Below the pieces are notes generated by a model. It searched no databases. It was not told the DNA's origin and saw nothing but the letters and a program-made list of their open reading frames with translations. Positions 1 to 44,090 of a stretch of 64,000 nucleotides of DNA are shown here, in pieces (position 1 is the stretch's first letter; each line of letters starts with the position of its first letter). A program made the translations under genes and the position numbers. Origin of the DNA: Ptychodera flava (Eukaryota; Hemichordata; Enteropneusta; Ptychoderidae). Location: contig NW_027248277.1 of the NCBI RefSeq assembly GCF_041260155.1, forward strand, positions 4,128,501 through 4,192,500, given 5' to 3'.

Positions 1-540
1 TTTGTTTCAATCATCCAAGATGGTAAGCATATCACTTATGAACTGTCAACAAAGTTGAAATCCCTAATGATTTCACCACTAAAATTATTTTGGTTTTTTG
101 TAACTTTCCAATAATTGAACTATTTAAAATCGTAATTATTTTTTTTCCGGTCAAATTAAATGAGTATTTACCATACGTGATTTTTGCTTTTTTCTCCTAC
201 ATTTGAATTTTTTTGATGCTGAAATGTTGATTTAAGAATGGCCCATCTACATGATATATGGCATGTGATTAAACCAAAAATCAGCTAGAGCTGAGTTGTT
301 CACAAGCTTTTGTAGTGGACTGACATACATAGATACATACGTACAGACAGACACACATATTTCTGCTGTGGATGGACAGACATACATAGATACAGACATA
401 AATAAATACATGGATACATATACATACATATATACAGACAGTCAACACAGACATACGGACATTTTTCACCGTACTGGTAGACCCTCCCATATCAGGCCAA
501 TAAACCTGCAAATACCAGCTTGCTCAACTTGATACAGCTG
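1..540 (-). repeat. Interspersed repeat with GACA/TACA microsatellite core
   Basis: Bases 1-60 match the reverse complement of 39685-39745 almost base for base (shared core CCAAGATGGTAAGCAT). Both copies then run into an imperfect tetranucleotide tract, here around 325-440. This is therefore a second, inverted copy of the repeat at 39121-39740, cut by the window edge. Short reading frames across it are low complexity and not genes. Confidence 0.7.
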
Positions 541-2340
541 CTTACCATATATAATATATAATAATATTTTTATTGCTTGCTTGTAAATATAGGATTTACA
601 TCACATTTGTGGCAATAAAAGTGTGATACAAAAATAAGTTAAAATTTTCTTCAATAAAGATAAAGTATTACAGTATAATACCGTGGTAATAGTACCATAA
701 TATAAACAAGATTTATTTACATTTTAACTAACGTAAACAAAGCCATGCTTATCAAGATCCCTTTAGAATAACAGCATGTCTCTAAGGTTAAAGAAACTTC
801 AGCTTATTACTGAAAAAATTGTCTTTACCAGTATTTTCATGGTGTGTGCTTACAATAGCTCAGCACAGACAAGAGGGGTTTTCGAACATACGTTACCAAA
901 TAGGTAAGCCAGAGATAATAGTAACCAGCAAATTGCAATCACTTTATGTTATATTTTGTATTGGTGATTTATATGTTCTGTAATTCCAGTTTATCTTCCT
1001 GCAGATATCTGTGAAAAGAAAAAATGACAAAAACAGCTTACTTTTCATTTCAATGTTAGCATGAAATTCAATTTACATCAAGAGCAGTAAAATGGACATC
1101 AAAAAATCATAGCATATATTAAAAGTTTGAAATACTAGACAATGGTAAATTCATTAACGGGGTATTAATCATTTTGAGAAAGTACTTTAGTAATATGTCA
1201 AAAATACCGCAATTATACGGTGTCGCTCAAATTTGATCAGAATTGGTATATACCAGTATGGGTACCAAAGATCAACAATAAATGTTGTTTCTATCTGTTC
1301 AATGCAGGAAAATTCTATGTTGATGTTATGACAATGATTTCTGCACAGTACAACCAGAAAAACAAGAATGACAAAAGTAATTCAGGTCCTAAACTTTAGG
1401 TACTGGAGGTCAACTTTAGCAACATGCATAGCAGAAAGGCAGCTAGCCCCCCTTAGTTTGACCATAGACGGTCTTCCTCCCCTCTACTGTCTATGGTTTG
1501 AGCAGGTCTGTTAATATGTAACAGTTCATAAACAATGACAGGAAATGACTCAAGTCAGTGGAGTAAGCCTGTTTCAAGCCTGTTTCAGAATTTCGCTTTT
1601 TCTTACCTCATTTGCACATTTTTGACACTGACGTGTTCATTTGAACAAATTCACATCTCAACCCCTACATCTACCTGTACACCAAATACTGAGACGGTAG
1701 CTTTGGCGCTATGGGAGCCTTTGCATGTGACGGACATACATCTGCACATACCCACAAATATACAGACACAGACGCCACTCAGACTCATCATATAAGCTCT
1801 TTTTGGTATTTATATATAAAACCAAATATGAGCTAAAATTGATGTTGAAGAGCAGACATTGCCAAGAAGTTTGTGCGAGCAAAGCGATTTGTAATTATCA
1901 CTATTAAACTTTAATACAAAAAGTGATCAAATAGTCAAAATAGAGATTTTCCTTTTTTCTCCCTGTGGTATTTGATTTTCCTCAAAGTGTAGTGGCGGAG
2001 AAAATGAAGTACTATGTAAATTTTATTTAAAAGTTAAGTGATACTGGATCATACATACAGAGTTACAGCATGCAACTTTACAGAGTATTGGATAAATGGC
2101 AAAAGAAGTAATATATTATGAAAACGTGTGGAAATGGCTCAATAGTGCTTTATTAGTGCTTAATTACAAAGAATGCAAAGGACCAGCTAGCTCACAAACA
2201 CCAACACAGCTCCAGTGACCACTTACACAATTATCTAAAATTCTAGATCAAAGTTCGTGCATTCAACCATTTTTTCCTGTTGGCATTTCTTGATGAAAAC
2301 TGTTTCATTGCTCATGTGGTGCTTTCTAGTTTAACTCATT
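541..2340. other. No gene seen; AT-rich intergenic DNA
   Basis: I see no reading frame with protein-like composition here. The only structure noted is a short hairpin with arms ACCATAGAC (1461-1469) and GTCTATGGT (1489-1497). Its arm sequence recurs at the edges of the insertion at 56806-57425, so it may be a small foldback element. Confidence 0.5.
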
Positions 2341-4825
2341 TTTTTGCCTAGAAAGAATTCTGTGGATAAACCTAGAACTTTGGCATCTTTATTTGATATC
2401 AAATACTTTGACAATTATAAATAAAAGGATATTGCCTGTAGTTAAACTTGTACAGGAATGGCCATAAATTTAATTCTTCTGATACAGTCTCTAAATTTGA
2501 CATGTTTCTCAGCATCTATATTTGGCACGCTGTTCTAGAACTGTGCACTTTGGCACTGTTGAAGACTATCCTATTATTTTCAAAGGGAAATGATATAATT
2601 TTAAATGTAATATTTTAATTCCTTTGATCAACAATCAGACATGAGTCAAATGCAACATATTTCTTGTTGAATCAGAACATTATAAAAGTTACAAAAAGCA
2701 AGAATAAACCACTTCAATTTGAAAATGTCAAGTTTCGCTTTTTACGCCCCTAGCCAAAATTTGGAATGAGCCATTGGAAGATTGCCAGGCATTGTCTTAC
2801 TAACAGCCAGAATCACCTGAGTTGATTGCTGTCTACTATCTGCTTTGGTATTCATAATTGATCATGACACTAAACCAATGGTACCATACCATAAGACACA
2901 GATAAGCATTGCTATTTTCAGTAAAGGACTATAAAGTATACATACAGAATGACAATATGCAGACTTTGTACATAATTGCTCACTGTTGTGAGTCGAATGG
3001 TATGCCAGTGTGCTTGTGCCTACTTCTTAGTGACATTTTGTGTGATATCTACTGATTATATATCAACAATGATAAACAACTTTAGATGGAACAGTCCCAC
3101 TGTAGTGCTGGTTGACTCCATATCTAGTTAATCTCTCTTTCAGTAATGATTTACCTGGGGTATGTCTGTAAACAATCACCATGTCCTACACAAGTTGACC
3201 TTAACTGAACTTTAGACCCATTACTGATACGAAGTCACCATAAACAATTTAGCAGCACAGCCATTTTGTTATAAATCACATTACCATAAACAATTTAGCA
3301 GCACAGCCATTTTGTTATAAATCACATTACAACATAGCTACGTGTGCTTACCAAACACGGAAAACCTTCCTGACACCTTTCAGGTCAAGTTTTACCAATT
3401 TCAGGAATATACTTAAAAACTTTCTATTCACATTCTGGTACTCCAAGTTGCTAAGAGTGATCTGTATCAGTAACTCATTCTGTTGATAGAATCCATCAAG
3501 CCAAATCAACCAAGGTATGTTATATTCTCTCCACCAAGTGTCACATTGTAAGTATTATGTTGGTGTTTTCATCAAAATGCAGCTTGGTCATAGATCTCTC
3601 AAGGACTTCCTGACTTTCATTAATATTAATAGTTGAATTTTTCTATACACTCAAAATGTAAACCAATGTTGTGAGTGAATTTATCATTACTATTACATGT
3701 ATTTGAAATTCTCTTTGAAGAAATTATCTGCGTTACCAAAGGCATACATTAGAAATTGATAGCAAAATCAGCTCAAGACTCTTTTCTACATTTACTACAT
3801 TAGGTTAACCAAAACATTTTATATCAATTGTGATGTGGATGTTTCCTACAGGAACTGGAAGTAACTAGGTTAATTTGATCACCAACTTCTGCTTTTTCTG
3901 TTATGTCAAGATAATTTCATATATGTCAGTTACTATAAAAAGCTTGAATGTACAGAATATTGCTTCCACCAAGGCTGGCTCATTTTGATATTTTGAAATC
4001 CTGCTATGTCTAAAATTTCGACATATTGCTAGTTAATTTACCAACAAAGAGAATTACTAGGTAATAAGAAAGACATGAACCAGCAAATTTGACACATAAT
4101 TTAGTGTGTCTACAGTTTTTTTATGTACATCTCCAGTGATGATCGAATTATATCACATATGTGCAAATTGTGAAGAAATCTGCAATATGCATAGGACTTG
4201 CAGAGGACCAGCTAATTTTGAATTTAGAAGGTTAATTATTTTCACACATTTTTAGCTTGTGTTGCAAACTAAATGACAGTGACAGTGTAATCGCTATTAT
4301 TTTCAATTGAATCTGCTCTGGATATCCATTACAGGCATATCTTTGACATATTATTTATTCACCAAAGTCCTAAAGATTTAGCTGCACAACCAACATTCCT
4401 TAAATTTAAAATTAAATATAAACCCTATGACAAGTGGAGTATCTTGTTATTGTGTCTTGTGTGCTCATTTTAAAACTGATTTTTATGAATTTCACTAAAA
4501 TGTTTTATTTGTGTTTTTTTATAACAAAAGGCTTCTGAGCTATATCACAAGCAATAATGAAGTCTAATTAAGATAAGCTATCATACATGGAAGTCTTTTT
4601 CACTAAGTCAAAAAGTGCTTTATTTATTAAAAAACAAAACAATTTTCATTGTCCATTGTTTAGTGTATTATGTATCCTTCCTGTAAAAGTTGCAAAAATT
4701 CACAGCAGGATGAAATGCTGTTCTAGTGACTATTATCTGTGGTGAAAACCTGGATACATAAACAAACTAAAGATATAGGATGACAAATATCTTGACAAAT
4801 ATCTTGAAGTAAATGCACACAATGT
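2341..4825 (+). repeat. Segmental duplication, upstream copy of gene 1
   Basis: This stretch is colinear with 56390-61610, which lies in the same position upstream of gene 2. Anchor matches include 2405-2450 with 56440-56475, 2748-2801 with 56749-56805, 3485-3530 with 58060-58105, 4130-4290 with 59215-59375 and 4625-4810 with 61400-61605. Insertions in the other copy account for its greater length. No coding sequence is seen; it is upstream non-coding DNA duplicated together with the glycosyltransferase-like gene. Confidence 0.85.
3237..3328 (+). repeat. 46-bp perfect tandem duplication
   Basis: A 46-bp unit beginning ACCATAAACAATTTAGCAGC occurs twice head to tail (3237-3282 and 3283-3328) with no visible difference. 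The homologous copy near 57845-57895 has the unit once, so the doubling arose after the segmental duplication. Confidence 0.9.
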
Positions 4826-5248
4826 TGTGGTCTGGTTAGTCCCTAATAACCAAGCTGTCGATGAGTGTTGGCAATTTGTAATTTGGATGGAAAATATTTC
4901 GAAATATCGTCGAGCAAACTTCCGCAAAGGGTGCTTGCGGCGGAACATGGCCGCTAGTCTATGGATATCCCATAGCTGTGGTGGCGGGGTTAAAATCGTA
5001 AAAGTCAAAACCAGCCCGTAAAAGGCATGAATCCCGTCTGAAAATACCACAGCTATGGACCCACAGCTAAATGGGACCTTGTGTTGTCACGGTTGTGCAT
5101 TGATTATCCATGCGTTATTTTTACCTGACTCGTAATTTATTTTTCCATGTGTGATTTTATTTTCCAAAGAGATGTGTATAATTATTATTGCAATTTGTGT
5201 TGATATACAAATAAAGAAATCTTGATCGTATCTTGGTTCAGTTTAGTT
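4826..5248. other. Insertion absent from the paralogous copy
   Basis: Homology with the gene 2 upstream region stops near 4825 and resumes near 6745. This first part of the interruption carries an inverted repeat (CCATAGCTGTGG at 4970-4981, CCACAGCTATGG at 5047-5058) and an AATAAA near 5210. It could be the end of an old retrotransposed or foldback sequence. Overlapping short ORFs are not convincing genes. Confidence 0.45.
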
Positions 5249-6371
5249 TTAACCCCTTGACTACCTATGGCGCCGGATATATCCGGCGCCATATTGAATT
5301 ACCATATACCTAGAGTGCCGGAAATATCCGGCACAGTTAAATAGGCGTATTTGCTTCGTTTTTGTTGCTAAAAATCCCGTAATTTCGGCATCGGCACGCA
5401 GCGCGACTAAGATTGATGTATTACGATCTGGCCTGAATGTGATTGCGCCCCCGTACGTCCGAGTATGGCCAAAATCCGGAAGCAAATGTCGTGACCCATG
5501 ACCTCGACCCTGAAAGGTCAGGCATGATCACAGAAGAAGCGTCGCGCTGACTGTTTACAGTTTCAGAAGAAGGACGATCGCGAAGATGTTCATGGTTTGT
5601 TTTTTTAATGAAATGAAATGTTTATTTATTGAAAACAAATGATTTATATTTAAATATGTTCTATTCACAGCAATATTCGTGAATGAAACTAGAGGAGATA
5701 CAATTTTTTACTATAAGCCAGTGAAATTTTACAGTAGCCGTATTAACATTATGACTGGTCACATGACTGGTCATGTGTTTCGTCATGTGATCTGTTGTTC
5801 CCTAAAATGTATTTTAAATATTGTGAATTATTTTTTGATAAATCATAACCATTTTAGATGCATGTTTCTGCAAGGAAGACATAAAGCAGGTGTTTACAAA
5901 TATAAAATGTGTTGATTTTCAAATACAGAATCATGTCAGATGCTGATGTTTGTGGTTCATTTACTCTGCCTTTTGTGAGAAAAATCTTAAATAGGTACAT
6001 CTATAAATAAAGTAAAGGGTAGTTATTATTACATATATGTAAAGACAATGTCATGAAAATTGCAACTGTATTCAAATTTGTGTCATTTTATGGATTCAAA
6101 ACACGTCCTGATGCTTCAAATATTCATATTTTTTGCCAACTCTGGTCACATGATGTGTCATGTGATCAGTCACGTGACCTGGAAATACAAAACTTATGTA
6201 TGAAAAAGTGGGAAATTTCATGCTGATTCAGAAAATATATGGTTTATTGGTACTTACTTAATTTTTACTCTAAGCAGTGTTCATGCAATGACCACACCCA
6301 AGATTTTATCAATATTTACATAAGGGGCCTGGTATATAGGAACACATTGGCCTTGGTAGTCAAGGGGTTAA
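5249..6371. mobile_element. piggyBac-like non-autonomous element (TTAA-flanked)
   Basis: The ends are perfect 13-bp inverted repeats, CCCCTTGACTACC at 5253-5265 and GGTAGTCAAGGGG at 6355-6367, each flanked by TTAA (5249-5252, 6368-6371). TTAA target duplications with C-run termini are typical of piggyBac elements. Just inside the left end are two GC-rich palindromes: a 24-bp one at 5268-5291 and a 20-bp one, with a one-base mismatch at its centre, at 5315-5334. No transposase frame is present, so this is a 1.1-kb element mobilised in trans. It lies in the interruption between the duplicated upstream DNA and gene 1. Confidence 0.85.
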
Positions 6372-6888
6372 GCGTGCGTGAATGAGTGCATGAGTGTCAG
6401 TTTATGTTATTGTATGATGCATCAGAAAATTGCAACATTGTGTCCTTTTTGTTGAAGATGGATATCTGTTAGAATTTGTAGCGCACAATGACGAAAAAGA
6501 AAACAAAACTCTCGAGAAAAAAATGATGGATGTTTTGCAGCGTTCTACCGTCATTTATTTTTGGTTTTGTGATCAACAGTGATAAAATAACTCCTTTATT
6601 TTTTAGTTAATTGGCGGTAAATTTTTACCGAATTACGGCCCTTGGCCGTTATTTAGCTACATGTGTGAAGCAGACAATGTAGCCATTTTCTGTTTAACGG
6701 CCCTGGGCGTACTCTCAGAAAAATCCGGTAATATGAATCAATTAAAGATTGGAAATAAACTTCACTCCTCTATATCTGTATAACATGTATGACATTCATT
6801 GCTAATTTCACACAAATCATAATACAAAACGGTGTTTACATATTTCCTATCTTATACCTCTCATTACATTTTCATATCTGCAGTGACA
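6372..6888 (+). promoter_or_regulatory. Gene 1 5' flank and probable splice acceptor
   Basis: From about 6745 the sequence is again homologous to gene 2 (61645-61787). A pyrimidine-rich stretch ends in TCTGCAG at 6877-6883, six bases before the ATG at 6889. Gene 2 likewise has a CTCCAG acceptor just before its ATG. This suggests a non-coding first exon upstream in both genes, not located here. No TATA box or promoter could be assigned with confidence. Confidence 0.45.
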
Positions 6889-37813
<30,925 letters not shown>

Positions 37814-39120
37814 ATAAAATACACCAACATGAAGTGTATGTCTACATGACATCAAAATGTCAGAATTTGGAGGAATTTTTTGAAAGGAATAATTTTGTGA
37901 GCGTTGAAGTTTGAACGCATTGCATTGACTTGACTGCATTGTTGACAAGGATGTCATGGCAACAACTTGATTGCAAGGTTATTTTTACAAATTTAGAAAT
38001 ATGGTTGTTGACAAAAATTGTAATTTATGTTAGTCGATTCATCTCAGGGATGTTAGAAATCCAAAACGGAGATGTTTTGTGGATTTTAATCAACAATTTT
38101 GACCAATTTTGTCATGGAGGTATTTGACTGCCGTTGTACACAGCATACCCCAATGACAACATTGGTCAAAAATGTTTGTTTATATTTAAATCTTGGCGTT
38201 ATTTTTCATTTTAAAATTGAAATTTTGGACCGGACAATCTTAGAGATGCAGTCGCTCACTTCCTTTGTATACCGGTGAAACATTCTTGCAAATTTTGTGA
38301 AATTTTCGCTGAAAATTTTGATCAATTTTGACAAGGGGTAGTCTACAGGCAATAGTACAGATACACCTTCCATCACATCGCCATAAATATCGGGCGGAAT
38401 ATCAATTGTGTGTGCAAAATAAGATGAGATAAAATACCTGCATATCTGATGATGTTAATTTTGTTGAAATCTCTCGATATTTCCATCCGATGGAGGAAGA
38501 TTACTCCGATTTATGGTTTATAAACAACGACTTCAACCTTAGCAATCACCGCCATTCTAAGTTCAAGAACTACGTTGAGGGCGTTGTATCCAGGTCGATC
38601 TCACTTTGTTGAGTGGGGTCAACTCAGGGCATTTATTCGTTGTACCGATTGTACATACTTTTATAGAGTAGTTTTAGAATATTCACAATGCTTTCGTGTG
38701 TTTTTTGTCTACTTTTATTGTAAATAGTGACTCTAGACAGATCTTACATTGAGAATTATCGATGGTCATGAGAAAAGTGGTTGCTGCCGTATGAAATTAC
38801 AATAGTGTCGAGAAACATTGTATCAAAGTTAGAGCAGTAACTAAGGACGCTTACATCACAGACGTTGACGTGTGTGAGATGTAAACAAACATGAAATGTG
38901 ACACCAGCGTTGATCACGATTTTATGGCATTGTCGTTTATTTCTCGTGACGTTCATGAGAATAAACCTCGTGATTTCGATATCTACAACAGCCATGTGGT
39001 GATTTTTCTACTTTTATCTATACTGACTGTAGCATCAAGTTTTGATCTGAAAATAAAAGATATATTTTATACTCTCCTACAAATTTCACAAAGAGATATT
39101 TATATCGTTTATTAGCTACT
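37814..39120. other. Gene 1 3' flank; no gene
   Basis: Presumed 3' UTR and intergenic DNA. AATAAA motifs occur near 38960 and 39050, but without transcripts the cleavage site is unknown. No convincing coding frame. Confidence 0.4.
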
Positions 39121-39740
39121 ATAGACTATAGTCTATAGAAGCTATTGGGATGGGTATCCGTCCGGCGTCCGTCGTCAGTCTGTATGTATGTATGTATGTA
39201 TGTATGTATGTATGTATGTATGTCCGTTTGTGAGGCGTCCGTCCACTCAAATATCTTGAGAACCGCAGTACTTACTGATTTGATATTTGTTGTGTAGATG
39301 AAAAATACGATTTTGAGAAACAATTTTTTTAATTTTTGATATTGTTGAAAATAGGCAAATTAATGCCAAAAAAGGTGTTTTTGGTAAAAAATCTTCTTCT
39401 TCATAACCGCTGGTCAGACAGCTTTGTTATTTGGTATACAGGTCCCTAGGGGTAACCCAACTTAGATTTGTTCAAATTGTGATGAAATATGCAAATCTGT
39501 ATTTTTAAGGAATTTTTTTGTCATTTTTGGTCAAAATTTGACTTACATTGTATGTAATTCTTGTACTGTATAAACCCTATCAATTCACCCAGAAAAAAAT
39601 AATTAATATGATTTTAAATAATTGAATTAATTAGGAAATCATCAAAGCCAAAATAATTTTAGTGTAGAGTTATCAGAAAGTTCAACTTTTTTTGACAGTT
39701 CATAGTGAAATGCTTACCATCTTGGAGGATTAAAACATGT
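39121..39740 (+). repeat. Interspersed repeat with (TATG)n core
   Basis: It begins with the palindrome TATAGACTATAGTCTATA (39119-39136), then AGCTATTGGGATGGGTATCC, a (TATG)n tract (39181-39222) and an AT-rich tail ending in ATGCTTACCATCTTGGAGGA. The tail matches the start of the window in reverse. Pieces of the same family, such as CCGCTGGTCAGACAGCTT, recur at 39409 and 40273, and GGTAAAAACACTTCTTCTT near 46470. Confidence 0.75.
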
Positions 39741-41639
39741 AAAGGCAACTTTCCTGAATCCCAACTTTGACATATTCTGAACCGTCATTTATTGTGCCCT
39801 GTATGTTATCTAAAAGAAATTGCTCAAAATAGTCAATAGAGATAGAGATAGAGAAAGTTCTAATTTGCATTTATGGTTGACTTGGTAAGGATAAAATAAA
39901 ATTACTTTTTGAGGAAAAAAATAGAGTGGTCAATTAAAAGAGTGGTCAAAGTGATAGGGTTTTATGGTAAAGCTGGGCTGTATAAAGATTCCTCATGTGC
40001 TATTTATAGCAATTATGCAATCTGTGTAAACAGTGCAATGAAAGTGTAACATGATTCCTTATAATGCTTTTGATGACCTTGAACTTCTTAAGTTTCAAAC
40101 CTTTGTCTCTTCAGTGTGCTTTCTCTGAGTATGTACAGTCTCAACTTATTAAACAGAACTCACAATGTTAATCAAAGATATCCACCTTCTTCATCAATAC
40201 ATGTGTCACAAAAGGTTATTCTCTACATAACTCAACAGAGCTCTGTCAACTGTTGAGTTGCTTGTTCTTTCAAAACCGCTGGTCAGACAGCTTAATATTT
40301 AGTTTACTTGTCCGTAGGATGACCTTAAGTGAGATAATTTCATACAGTCAGGAAATACCGGTACTTAATTTTGTCTATAGTAGCTTCAGGGACTTTGGCC
40401 CTATGTTATTTCTTCAGATTTCTTCAGACATTTGTTGGCAAGTTACAAAACCATATGAAAATATTTCCATTGTTGTTATGTTTACTGATGGAAATCAAGG
40501 TATCAACAATCTAAAGATGCGGGATGTTTGAAAATTATTGCAAAGACTGACTGTCCAGTAGATCCATCTGTAAGCCCGTACAATTTGAAATGTATGTTGC
40601 ACACAGAGAGTTTAATGTATCTTATAAATTTTGCAGTGTTGTGTTGGACCAGTACTGCAGTGTAGTAGTGGCGATATTTTTGTCTGATGGGAAGTCATTT
40701 ATAATCTTACAAAATAATGGATGTAAACAAACAGTGGTTTATTTTGAGTATGTTCAGATTTTAATTTTTATACATCTATGTACAAATGCCCATTTTAAAC
40801 GATCTGAAATAAAAGTCAAATAGTTTTAATCGTTAATTTTTAATTATCGGCATGTTTTATTGATCTGTTCCTCTTTTGTTCCGAAAAAAATGTCCAAATA
40901 TTCCTTTACTCGCCATTATAAACACGTGTTGTTCCTCATGGTAGTGATAAGATCAGTGTATTAATTGGGGTCATATCAGGTCATTTGATTTCCACACACT
41001 GCGTACATTGGAAATCTCCCGCCACATTCTTGCAGAAACAATGACATAAAGTTGGTAAAACACTGTGGACGACGATTAGTTGATAGCCATGGATCAGGCA
41101 GGTCATACACCACTGAATTCTCCACACATGGTTTTGTTTTTGATGTTGAATCAGGGACCATCAGTGTTGTAGACATTTTTATAATGCAAGGGAAACCATG
41201 GCATCTGGGCATGCATGTTACATGACGGAGAATAGAAGCAGGTCTGTACATGGTTGCATTCAAGAATGGTGGATCAGATTTTTGTTGTTAGATTTTACAA
41301 TTTGACTTTCAAATGTGTCGTGATACCCAAGCTTATTTGTTTTGTACGTGAATTGTGTCCGTCTCATACGCTGAGTTGCGGTACCTAGGTGAAACGCACT
41401 ATATTTTGATACTGAGATACCGACAAGCCTGTCAGCTGTGGAGTGCTGGTAGTACTACTCACCGTTGTATGGAGTGCACTGTGAAGTTTATCGAGCGTCT
41501 AGACATTCTGATTGAAACCATGATTGACAGATGTAAAGTTACAATGTATACAAATTTACAAGTCCACGTGACTGACTCCAATTCTCTGATTGGTAGCTAT
41601 GACTTACAGTGTATCAAAGTATCAAGTTGATGTGATTTA
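39741..41639. other. Intergenic DNA with repeat fragments; no gene
   Basis: Contains a further fragment of the (TATG)n repeat family near 40260-40290. Open frames of up to about 95 codons lack recognisable domains or splice support. Confidence 0.4.
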
Positions 41640-42200
41640 TGAATGAATGTCAGAGCAAACGTGAACGATGCTGCGTAAACTGCTTCGAACGAAATTTTGC
41701 TCAGCGAATTTCTCTCGTGTGCGGCACGACTCGACTAAACATCTGTCTCTGTCTTTGCTGTGACGGTTCGTTTACACACAAGATCAAATGTGATATTAGT
41801 CGAAAGGAAAGTTCGTTTGATGAACATACATACAAACTGTTAGCCCTACGAGTATGGCGAGAGTGTCCGGCTTTGGCTACGCCGCCTCCCACCGTAGCCA
41901 AAGCCGGACACTCTCGCCATACTCGTAGGGCTAAGTGCAGGGTAGCTGCAGTACAATAGCTCGAGGTTTTGCCTGGGTATTTGGGTCGGACGGCAAAACC
42001 AGACGTCCGACCCAAATACCTAGGCAAAACCTCGAGCTACTGTACTGCAGCTAAGTGCAGGGCTGACAGTTTGTTTACTATGTATGTTCATCAAAATGAA
42101 CTTTCCTTTCATAAACTTGATGTATGGACATACATGTATTACACCTATGAACAGATTAGTCAAAACATACTGCCGCACACAAGTGTTTTCCCTCAATTTT
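41640..42200. mobile_element. Nested foldback (hairpin) elements
   Basis: Outer arms at 41806-41848 and 42058-42113 (GAAAGGAAAGTTCGTTTGAT answered by AACTTTCCTTTC) enclose two hairpins. Hairpin 1 has perfect 41-bp arms (41841-41881, 41893-41933) with an 11-nt loop. Hairpin 2 (41944-42052) has arms of about 49 bp with two mismatches and carries AGCTCGAGGTTTTGCC. CTAAGTGCAGGG lies on both sides of hairpin 2, like a target duplication. More distant inverted similarity (GTGTGCGGCA near 41717 and 42172) suggests an outer element of about 560 bp. Reading frames here are arm translations, not genes. Confidence 0.82.
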
Positions 42201-43070
42201 CGTTTTTACAAACTTCAAGCAAAGACAGGTTTCTTTCCTGGTATCTAGATTTACAAAGCAATAGATTGGCGTAGTGAACAAGTGTCAAGGGGTAAAATTT
42301 ACACGACCATCACTGCAGGCGAGCGGCTGTGTAGAAGGGCGCCCTCACGAGTCGAATACTTTCTACTACTTTTGTTTGACATGGAACTTTTCACTTCGCT
42401 CGGCGATTGCCAGATATCCTGAATACAAACTGTACGCCCTGCTTAGTAACAACTCTAACAAAACCTGTTTTAGAGTCAAATTGGAAATTACATAATCTTG
42501 TACTGTACATAATATTTATGTGAAAATTACATTAATTTTGCCTCAAATTGATTTTGAAGTAAATCTGGACAAAGTACTCACGAAAACGACATTGACGATT
42601 AGACAATACAAAACTAGACAAAGGAGAGACAAAATTTCCAAGTTACCTGCTCGAATTGATGATTTCAGTGATTTACCAGTGCCTATTACCGTTGTCTCGT
42701 CTGTTGATTGATTCAGAGGTGACATTTCTGCTGTCGAGCTACATGGGCTTTTGAACAGAACTTTATCCTCCTTTAAATTTTTCCAAGTACTTTCTGACTG
42801 TTGTCGTCAAGAACCTTTGCAACATCATGACTGACTTTTTCATTTCTCCATTTTCACACTTTCATCTTTCTGTTCATCTTCTTCACATTTAGCTGATTAC
42901 AAATTCCAGTTTTGATTTTCAATAGAAAACTGTCATGTGTGCCTAGGAACATGAACCTTGTAATGTCCCAATCCTTGGGAAAAATAGTGAGTAGTAGTAC
43001 TGCCGTCGCATGTTGATTATTGCATGAGCTGTTCAGTCAATCATTTCAATCTTTTTTTTTTTCAATATGC
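42201..43070. other. Intergenic DNA; no supported gene
   Basis: A 63-codon frame at 42520-42711 has fairly protein-like composition (RQYKTRQRRDKISKLPARID) but no recognised domain, no clear splice sites and no homologue in the window; I do not call it. Confidence 0.4.
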
Positions 43071-43071
43071 T

Positions 43072-43072
<1 letters not shown>

Positions 43073-43150
<78 letters not shown>
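43073..43150. repeat. (TA)n microsatellite
   Basis: About 75 bp of uninterrupted TA dinucleotides, ending in TTTATATATAAAC. Confidence 0.95.
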
Positions 43151-43764
43151 AACACAAAATTACTTCAAGTACTTCTGTCTGATGATTGCAGGATGCATGA
43201 AACTTAAGTAACAGATATCATTACCATTAGGGACTGATCAGTTTCTTCAGCCTGGGGGGGTGATGGATTATTTTTTGCCGACGTCAAAAAGTGGCTGACC
43301 CCCCCCCCCCCATTCCAAATTTTGAAAACAGGGTGACCATCCAATTAAATCTCCTGAGGAGCCATAGAGAGCTTTCAAGCCAAATCTGATATGTACAGTG
43401 TCTGAGAGGACCTTCTCTTGTAACATTGAAACCATATAAGCACAGCTAATAATGACAAAAACTGCCTTTTTTAACTGTTATTTTGTTCATAAAAAAAGCA
43501 TCTTTCTACAGAAAACCCTGTGACACAAAGGAAAATAATTGCATCAATGAGAAGGAAAGATATCTTGTCATTTTTCTATTTCTAAAATAAGTCACTGTAT
43601 CAAATATATATTGCGAAATATTTGTGCATGTTGCTTTCTCATACTGAATTCTCATAGAGAGAACAGAAAAGTATCAGGAATTTGTCATCCTTTTCATATG
43701 AAATGCAGATTTCATAATGGTACACTTTCACTCAGCAAACATCAAGATATCTCTGATTTATTCA

Positions 43765-44025
43765 AGTATGGCATCCGAAGGGCGTGCCGAAAAATATGAA
43801 ACATCCTGATATCACTGATATATATGCCTCGTATATTAAAGTCATGCACCTGAAGGGCATGCTGAAAAATGTCTGATATATTAAAGTAATGAGCTTGAAG
43901 AGCATGCTGAAAAATATTGAACATACAGATATCTCTGATGTATGTATGCATGATATGTCACAGTTGGGCGTGCTGAAAAAAATGACTGATTATTAAAGTT
44001 ACGCACCTGAAGGGCGCACCGAAAA
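43765..44025. repeat. Imperfect tandem repeat with GAAGGGCRTGCYGAAAAAT
   Basis: Five units contain a variant of GAAGGGCATGCTGAAAAATA (43778, 43851, 43897, 43964, 44010), separated by 46-73 bp, alternating with GATATCACTGATATA or TATTAAAGTYATGCACCT spacers. Very A/T-rich, non-coding. Confidence 0.7.
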
Positions 44026-44090
44026 ATACAACTGAATGATGAAATTTGTGGCTGACACTAGCATTATAATTTCCCACGGGGACATCTGCG

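Noticed and set aside
42520..42711. 63-codon frame with charged, protein-like content
   Set aside because: Too short, no flanking splice sites or paralogue; kept only as a weak possibility.
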